Below, piece by piece: positions 62,201 to 64,000 of a DNA stretch of 64,000 bases. Source of the DNA: Tachypleus tridentatus (Eukaryota > Arthropoda > Merostomata > Xiphosura > Limulidae); contig NC_134829.1 in assembly GCF_004210375.1 (NCBI RefSeq), positions 32,442,034 through 32,506,033 of the forward strand, in the 5' to 3' direction. The notes below the pieces were generated by a model. The model saw only the letters and a list, made by a program, of their open reading frames with translations, did not search any database and was not told where the DNA came from. The translations under genes were made by a program, and so were the position numbers. Each line of letters starts with the position of its first letter. Positions within the stretch are counted from its first letter, which is position 1.

Positions 62201-64000
62201 CGTTGACTGACCTCATAATTAACAGATCCGACCGACAATTAAACACCGACGAGATACATCTACTTAACAAAGTACTCAACTTCGCAATAGCACCTAGGTA
62301 CATTCCAACCATAGAAATCAAAACATGTTTAGAAGATCTAGCCAGGAGACTTGTGATACTTTCTACAGAAAACAAAAACAAGAAAACAACCAACAGAAAG
62401 AAGACAACTTAGACAATTTTATTGACATCCAACAGCAAAACTTCCCAGAAAAAAATTAAAAAATTATATTTTCAACAAACACCTAAAAACAACATCTTAT
62501 ACGATTTTTTCAAATAATTTTCTCACAAAACAGAAAATTTAAAAAACAATCTTACAAAAGGAGATATTAATTCTATTAAAAACCTAAAACAAGACAAAAA
62601 CATAAAAATTCTAAAAGAGGATATAGGTAACGCTATAGTCATAATGAACACGAATGAATACATTCAAAAAATGAAGAACATCCTATCAAACACACACAAA
62701 TTTAAACCAATACACAAAAATCTAACAAAGACACATGAATCCCAACTAAACAAAATACTACTAAAAATGAAAAAAGCCAACAGAATTTCACAAACACTTT
62801 ATTCCTACCTACGCAAGACCGACTCACGCATACCACAAATATACGGCATCCCCAAACCTCATAAACCAGATTGTCCACATATGAATCGTTTAATTACAAT
62901 CTTGGTAAATACATAGCATGGACATTCTCCGAATATGTAACATCAGCCAGCTCATTCATCAAATACTCTAATCAAGTCTAATCTTAATCAACTTAATCAC
63001 AAAGCCTTAATGGCCAGTTTCGATATTATATCCCTCTTTACAGAAGTCCCAACCACTGAAACCTGCAAGATAGCCTTAGAACTCTATAAATAGACATTCC
63101 CAGCAACCAATTAGCAATCCTCATAGAATTCACCACGATAAAGACAAACTTCATGTTCAACAACCACAATTACATACAAACAAATGGCCTAAGCATGGGC
63201 AACCCAGTATCACCAGTTCTAGCCAATATTTTTATGACACAAGTTGAAACAATTACCACAGCATTACATCCACCACTATACTGGTACAGATATGTAAATT
63301 ACACGATTGCAGGATTCAGATCTACAGAACACACACTTAATTTTTTCAATCACATTAACTCTATACATCCCAACATTAACTTCACATGTGAACAGGAAGA
63401 ATGCAATCAAATATTATTTCTTAACCTCAAAATTACAAGAACCGACATACAATTTAAAACAGAAATCCACCGAAAAAATCACCCATACTGGACTATACAT
63501 TCCTTGGGACTGTTTTGTTTTGTTTCCTTAACAACAAAATATGTAAAGAAAAAATCGAACGTACCTCTGCTTTATTCACAGCGAATATCCAAATCCGAGT
63601 TTGAGAGTTATGAGCTCTCAAACATATATCTGAGTCACCGGGAGGTATAAGAACTTAACTGGAACGCTTGGTAACCTCATATCGTTATTTCAATAAAACA
63701 GCTTTTATCTTTTAAAATCATGTATAGTAAAATCTTATATTAATCATTAAATGAGAAACATGATAACATAAGTGCTTTTAGCGAACGTTCTGAAAGCACT
63801 TTTGATGTTTCATTAAATATTGATTTGTTTTCTTCTTTATTTCAGATCAGTTTGGGATGGCTCTATCTTTTCATGGGCGTCCTTATTGGATCTGCTGTGA
63901 TTCCCATTACTCTATGCGTATTTTCTGAAAGACTAACAGGCGCCGCCATGATGGCTGGAGCGATAGGTGGCTCTGTTGTAGGCCTAACAACATGGATGTC
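25918..64000 (+). CDS. DUR3: Urea/proton symporter DUR3-like, 10 exons visible, 3' partial
   Basis: A sodium:solute symporter family (SLC5-like) membrane transporter. DUR3 proteins import urea, and in some species polyamines, with protons. The predicted exons join into about 591 residues without stops. Features: an N-terminal hydrophobic, signal-like segment (residues 8-21), an N-glycosylation sequon at N46, a first long membrane segment (66-88), [13 protein letters not shown] (121-133), [10 protein letters not shown] (139-148), [12 protein letters not shown] (322-333), an [18 protein letters not shown] helix (exon 7) and [18 protein letters not shown] (exon 10). These are hallmark DUR3 motifs in the family order. 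A Cys-rich loop is encoded by exons 8-9. The ATG has a purine at -3. Family members are usually about 650-700 residues, so roughly 100 residues lie right of the window. No frameshift was seen, so the gene looks functional. Confidence 0.93.
26975..27260 (+). mobile_element. SINE family A, sense, with CAAA tail
   Basis: Complete copy: tRNA-like head (ggcctggcatggccaggtgg), B box ggttcgaatcc, body, and an (caaa)n tail at 27237-27260. Confidence 0.92.
28466..29338. repeat. 38-bp minisatellite in DUR3 intron 1, about 23 copies
   Basis: The unit is agaatattatctgtgaaact followed by tcagggaaattaaacaaa. Length variants of 33-38 bp arise mainly in the A-run and ggg. Confidence 0.95.
30718..30995 (-). 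mobile_element. SINE family A, antisense
   Basis: Flanked by a 10-bp target duplication (cagatttaat, 30708-30717; caggtttaat, 30996-31005; one mismatch). Confidence 0.9.
32133..32398 (+). mobile_element. SINE family A, sense, diverged
   Basis: The head is poorly preserved (ctgagggtcgcgagctcgaa). The body (attagttcaagagctggtga) and an aaacaaacaaat tail are recognisable. Confidence 0.7.
32545..32665 (+). mobile_element. SINE family B, sense
   Basis: Begins caagcctccaagtggtttag, then tggtaagtc, then taacgctaaaaactgg and a cccattttctag tail. It lies about 100 bp upstream of exon 2. Confidence 0.7.
32761..32883 (+). CDS. DUR3: DUR3 exon 2
   Basis: 41 codons, phase 0-0, between ttttaaccag and gtaaca. 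It encodes [20 protein letters not shown] and [10 protein letters not shown], the most diagnostic DUR3 motif. Confidence 0.95.
32918..33193 (-). mobile_element. SINE family A, antisense, 34 bp after exon 2 donor
   Basis: Flanked by a perfect 11-bp target duplication gtgccatagaa (32907-32917, 33194-33204). Confidence 0.95.
33465..33555 (+). mobile_element. SINE family B fragment
   Basis: The string gattccatgagatgaacaaa, then gcgcagatcgcccattgcat resembles the 3' half of family B. Confidence 0.4.
33618..34250. repeat. 41-bp minisatellite, about 14 copies
   Basis: The unit is cctaacacttgtcatagaaa followed by tcaccttcactgttatatgta. The last units are shortened. Confidence 0.95.
34938..36145. 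repeat. 72-77-bp tandem array, about 16 copies
   Basis: The unit contains cagaaatccaggcattataa, then ttatatacaacgcacggttg, then gacagacgaattatagatat. Length varies in the gaagga linker. Minus-strand open frames across it are by-products of the period. Confidence 0.95.
36583..36712 (-). mobile_element. SINE family B, antisense
   Basis: Contains aagcacaaagctacacataa, then ggctatctgtgttctgccca, then cataccgctgagccactggg. Confidence 0.8.
36751..37025 (-). mobile_element. SINE family A, antisense (left arm of inverted pair)
   Basis: Complete copy ending in the tRNA-like head complement (ggccatgctggaccc). Confidence 0.9.
37291..37572 (+). mobile_element. SINE family A, sense (right arm of inverted pair)
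   Basis: Complete copy beginning ggcccggtatggccaggtgg, 265 bp from the antisense copy. Confidence 0.92.
37611..37832 (-). pseudogene. Jockey-like reverse transcriptase fragment
   Basis: The minus-strand frame contains [20 protein letters not shown], then [16 protein letters not shown]. This matches the N-terminal RT pattern (FP..WK.A.V..I.KPGK...SYRPISL...L.K) of non-LTR ORF2. It probably extends, decayed, up to about 38.9 kb. Confidence 0.65.
37833..39110. other. Unassigned intron sequence, possibly decayed non-LTR
   Basis: No clear domain. A short GT repeat lies at 38333-38347. It may be the upstream part of the RT fragment. Confidence 0.3.
39120..40395 (-). mobile_element. Penelope-like element copy, minus strand
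   Basis: Read right to left it begins inside the RT (QTNGLS region) and includes [11 protein letters not shown] with an intact YVDD, then the GIY-YIG region and the 3' terminal sequence with the hammerhead-like core. A deletion around the QTNGLSM motif and a frameshift with a small deletion in the GIY-YIG part inactivate it. It is the least decayed RT active site of the three copies. Confidence 0.85.
39177..39202 (-). ncRNA. Hammerhead-like core (copy 3)
   Basis: On the minus strand CTGATGA (39196-39202), then a helix II hairpin GACC/GGTC, then GAAA (39177-39180). Position 7 differs (T versus C) from the other copies, exactly where the hammerhead consensus allows any base. Confidence 0.4.
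40705..41615 (-). mobile_element. Internally deleted mariner transposon
   Basis: Terminal inverted repeats taggttgtccaga...aaatgtcg lie at 40705-40729 (with one extra A) and 41592-41615, next to TA. On the minus strand the transposase N-terminus is readable: [20 protein letters not shown], then [19 protein letters not shown], then the second helix-turn-helix up to DKWVPHEL. It is then broken, and much of the catalytic domain is missing or frameshifted. About 0.9 kb versus about 1.3 kb for complete mariners. Confidence 0.85.
41141..41474 (-). pseudogene. Mariner transposase N-terminal relic
   Basis: Contains the paired helix-turn-helix DNA-binding region ([15 protein letters not shown] and [19 protein letters not shown]). 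The catalytic DDE/D part is deleted, so it cannot transpose itself. Confidence 0.8.
42222..42328 (-). mobile_element. SINE family B, antisense
   Basis: Contains cgcaaagctacacaagggac, then ctctgtctaccacgggtatc, then gcatacataccactga. Confidence 0.75.
42527..42737 (+). CDS. DUR3: DUR3 exon 3
   Basis: 211 bp, phase 0-1, between tttatccag and gtgagt. It encodes [20 protein letters not shown] and two membrane segments, ending MLMLG. Confidence 0.95.
42930..43142 (+). CDS. DUR3: DUR3 exon 4
   Basis: 213 bp, phase 1-1, between aactttcag and gtaagt. It encodes [20 protein letters not shown] and a long membrane helix. Confidence 0.95.
43143..44265 (+). other. DUR3 intron 4
   Basis: AT-rich, no recognised element. 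Introns 3 (42738-42929) and 8 (61295-61686) are short and also empty. Confidence 0.85.
44266..44388 (+). CDS. DUR3: DUR3 exon 5
   Basis: 123 bp, phase 1-1, between tattgtaatag and gtaaag. It encodes a KVYDLLNCA motif and [20 protein letters not shown], matching the loop and helix before the NFGTVF motif. Confidence 0.93.
44389..45053 (+). other. DUR3 intron 5
   Basis: Contains one family A SINE (44481-44755). Confidence 0.85.
44481..44755 (+). mobile_element. SINE family A, sense, in intron 5
   Basis: Perfect 12-bp target duplication cattactatata (44469-44480, 44756-44767). Confidence 0.95.
45054..45260 (+). CDS. DUR3: DUR3 exon 6
   Basis: 207 bp, phase 1-1, between tttattttag and gtatgc. 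It encodes [20 protein letters not shown] and a membrane segment ([19 protein letters not shown]). Confidence 0.95.
45490..45605 (-). mobile_element. SINE family B, diverged
   Basis: Weak match (aaaagttcagcagatgct, then cttagcactgagttactgag). Identification uncertain. Confidence 0.35.
45763..45815 (+). CDS. Possible alternative terminal exon of DUR3
   Basis: Preceded by a long T-rich tract and ag. In the phase left by exon 6 it reads [17 protein letters not shown] then TGA. It would give a truncated transporter of about 406 residues. Chance is a real alternative, since only 17 codons are involved. Confidence 0.2.
46765..46780 (-). promoter_or_regulatory. Putative PBS of Gypsy-like LTR
   Basis: On the minus strand TGGAGACTTGTCCGAG, near-identical to the site at 11193-11208 and at the same distance from the LTR. 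Confidence 0.45.
46786..47649 (-). mobile_element. Gypsy-like LTR, interrupted by a SINE
   Basis: Block-wise homologous to 11217-11929. The family B SINE at 47031-47153 accounts for its extra length. No internal gag or pol follows on the left, so it is a near-solo LTR with a PBS remnant. Confidence 0.7.
47031..47153 (+). mobile_element. SINE family B, sense, inside LTR
   Basis: The best-preserved copy: agcccccgagtggttcagcg, then gtatgtctgcg, then ggtttcaatacccgtggtgg. Flanked by acaaatttaca and acaaatttgca. Confidence 0.85.
47741..47798 (-). CDS. Candidate first coding exon on minus strand, unknown
   Basis: Reads [19 protein letters not shown] from an ATG (47796-47798) and stops at a consensus donor AAAG/GTGAGT (phase 1). 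The hydrophilic helix-like sequence looks coding. No continuation exon was identified further left, where an LTR lies 92 bp away. It may be a nested antisense gene's first exon, a displaced exon fragment, or chance. Confidence 0.3.
48396..48569 (+). CDS. Small Cys-rich ORF, unknown
   Basis: Open from 48396, with an ATG at 48462 and TAA at 48567-48569. The last 35 codons contain six cysteines spaced C-x2-C-x7-C-x3-C-x2-C-x-C and end CNSGGY. A donor-like gtaagt follows at 48571. It has no convincing signal peptide and no strong acceptor, so the exon boundaries are unknown. It could be a secreted-peptide exon, a metal-binding fragment, or a chance ORF. Confidence 0.3.
   Translation, partial: YTESHKLFIIHGKPRHVHQRRIMKFDETRLTCDNCSFGRHKLCGMNCKSCKCNSGGY
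49172..49416 (+). mobile_element. SINE family A, sense, with internal deletion
   Basis: Lacks the ccttccctctagtcttacac block between gatgactagct and aaattaggga. Confidence 0.9.
49582..49702 (-). mobile_element. SINE family B, antisense
   Basis: Contains aagcataaagccacagaaag, then ggctatctgtgttctgcctt, then cataccgctgtgtcactgag. Confidence 0.75.
49851..50127 (+). mobile_element. SINE family A, sense
   Basis: Head gcccggcatggcaaaaaggg, B box ggtttcgaatcc, full body and A-rich tail. Confidence 0.92.
50330..50447 (-). mobile_element. SINE family B, antisense, diverged
   Basis: Contains gggttatctgctgattccac and gacttaccgctgcaccagca, directly before the 61-bp satellite. Confidence 0.65.
50455..55028. 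repeat. 61-bp satellite array, about 75 copies, with higher-order repeats
   Basis: The unit is aaggagagaagctagtcagt, then agctctaacttctaaaataa, then ctttatattgctctctgaacc. Variant markers recur: the gtcactagct unit at 52791, 53581 and 53944 (spacing about 790 and 363 bp, roughly 13 and 6 units), and the aaaaaaagctttatattgtt unit at about 51960 and 52510 (9 units). Confidence 0.97.
55029..56830. other. Rest of DUR3 intron 6
   Basis: Two weak family B-like SINE pieces at 55210-55310 (+) and 55398-55495 (-); otherwise no recognised element. Confidence 0.5.
56831..56988 (+). CDS. DUR3: DUR3 exon 7
   Basis: 158 bp, phase 1-0, between caattcgtag and gtaata. It encodes [15 protein letters not shown] and [20 protein letters not shown] followed by YDVYQFYLK. 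The donor sequence is repeated at 37-bp steps just downstream. Confidence 0.93.
56981..57094. repeat. 37-bp tandem triplication spanning exon 7 donor
   Basis: aaaggtaatatt occurs with GT at 56989, 57026 and 57063, followed each time by cttacacttcagtactta-like sequence. The repeat starts in the last codon of exon 7. Confidence 0.9.
57327..57597 (+). mobile_element. SINE family A, sense
   Basis: Head ggctcggcatggcctggtgg, B box gatttcgaatcc, body and tail. Confidence 0.92.
57598..58964. other. AT-rich intron sequence
   Basis: No recognised feature. Confidence 0.5.
58965..59340. repeat. 41-bp minisatellite, about 9 copies
   Basis: The unit is atgttaggataggaggagga followed by cctttcaaggatcatacatga; more G-rich on the + strand than its surroundings. 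Confidence 0.95.
59540..60060. repeat. Irregular AT-rich tandem repeats
   Basis: Recurrent tactgaatactgaatgttac and tatata runs, grading into looser repeats containing acacatgaatgttac. Confidence 0.8.
60265..60600. repeat. 60-bp tandem repeat, about 5.5 copies, open in two frames
   Basis: The unit is gaagacacaaatgaatgtct, then tagtgatagtattaaacact, then catgtgcatgttatggtact. The 60-bp (20-codon) period keeps two + frames open. It is intronic and probably not translated. Confidence 0.93.
61164..61294 (+). CDS. DUR3: DUR3 exon 8 (Cys-rich loop)
   Basis: 131 bp, phase 0-2, between aatatttccag and gtgagt. It encodes six cysteines spaced C-x2-C-x13-C-x-C-x5-C-x2-C (residues 453-481), a possible metal-binding module inserted after YDVYQFYLK. 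Confidence 0.9.
61687..61849 (+). CDS. DUR3: DUR3 exon 9
   Basis: 163 bp, phase 2-0, between tttatag and gtaggt. It encodes a basic stretch, [16 protein letters not shown], and a membrane segment ([15 protein letters not shown]). Confidence 0.88.
62083..63515 (+). mobile_element. Penelope-like element, 3'-truncated
   Basis: Begins with the terminal sequence shared with 2361 (cagtgatgacgagaaaa). Encodes an N-terminal region ([19 protein letters not shown]), then [13 protein letters not shown], then [20 protein letters not shown]. Cut off before the GIY-YIG domain. Confidence 0.85.
62203..63515 (+). pseudogene. Penelope reverse transcriptase relic
   Basis: Frameshifted pieces cover the RT N-region (62203-62412), the fingers (62644-62916, [10 protein letters not shown]) and the palm (63153-63515). 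The active-site box YVDD has become YVNY, so catalysis would be lost. Lies inside DUR3 intron 9. Confidence 0.8.
63846..64000 (+). CDS. DUR3: DUR3 exon 10 (continues beyond window)
   Basis: Starts after ctttatttcag and encodes [18 protein letters not shown] and [19 protein letters not shown]. It is open to the right edge. Confidence 0.93.
   Translation, partial: MSLGWLYLFMGVLIGSAVIPITLCVFSERLTGAAMMAGAIGGSVVGLTTWM

Larger units (their letters stand above)
61850..63845 (+). other. DUR3 intron 9
   Basis: Mostly a Penelope copy (62083 to about 63515). The remainder is AT-rich. Confidence 0.85.

Overview
This is a eukaryotic, AT-rich, repeat-dense window with one clearly identifiable host gene. 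The intron-rich structure, long introns, arthropod-type mobile elements (Gypsy-like LTR, jockey-like non-LTR, mariner, Penelope with GIY-YIG) and abundant tRNA-derived SINEs suggest an invertebrate, probably an arthropod. A chelicerate such as a horseshoe crab is my best guess, but the sequence alone does not prove it.

Main gene: a urea/proton symporter of the DUR3 family (sodium:solute symporter superfamily, SLC5-like) on the + strand. It runs from an ATG at 25918 to beyond the right edge. Ten coding exons are visible (25918-26208, 32761-32883, 42527-42737, 42930-43142, 44266-44388, 45054-45260, 56831-56988, 61164-61294, 61687-61849, 63846-64000+). All have GT/AG borders and mutually compatible phases, giving about 591 residues with no internal stop; the C-terminus lies outside the window. 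The introns (up to about 11.6 kb) are filled with SINEs, Penelope and mariner relics and minisatellites.

Left part (1-25.9 kb): no complete host gene is recognised. It holds a retrotransposon-like ORF with a 36-bp repeat at the left edge, a 72-bp tandem array, a Penelope copy with inverted ends and a 13-bp target duplication (2355-3847), a 40-bp array, a Gypsy integrase relic, Gypsy gag and LTR relics (9.4-11.9 kb), one orphan exon candidate (12411-12557), a decayed minus-strand jockey-like element (13.57-16.92 kb) carrying a 96-bp tandem array, and large 40-bp (18.3-20.5 kb) and 36-bp (22.9-24.1 kb) minisatellites.

Right part (25.9-64 kb): DUR3 and its introns. Intron 1 has a 38-bp array and two SINEs. 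Intron 2 has 41-bp and about 77-bp arrays, an inverted SINE pair, a jockey RT relic, a Penelope copy keeping YVDD, and a deleted mariner. Intron 6 has an LTR, several SINEs, a possible alternative last exon, a small Cys-rich ORF, and a 4.6-kb satellite of 61-bp units with higher-order structure. Intron 7 has 41-bp and 60-bp arrays, and intron 9 a long Penelope fragment.

About a fifth of the window is tandem minisatellite. The most interesting signals are the hammerhead-ribozyme-like cores in the Penelope ends, the Cys-rich loop in DUR3, the triplicated splice donor at exon 7, and the higher-order satellite in intron 6.
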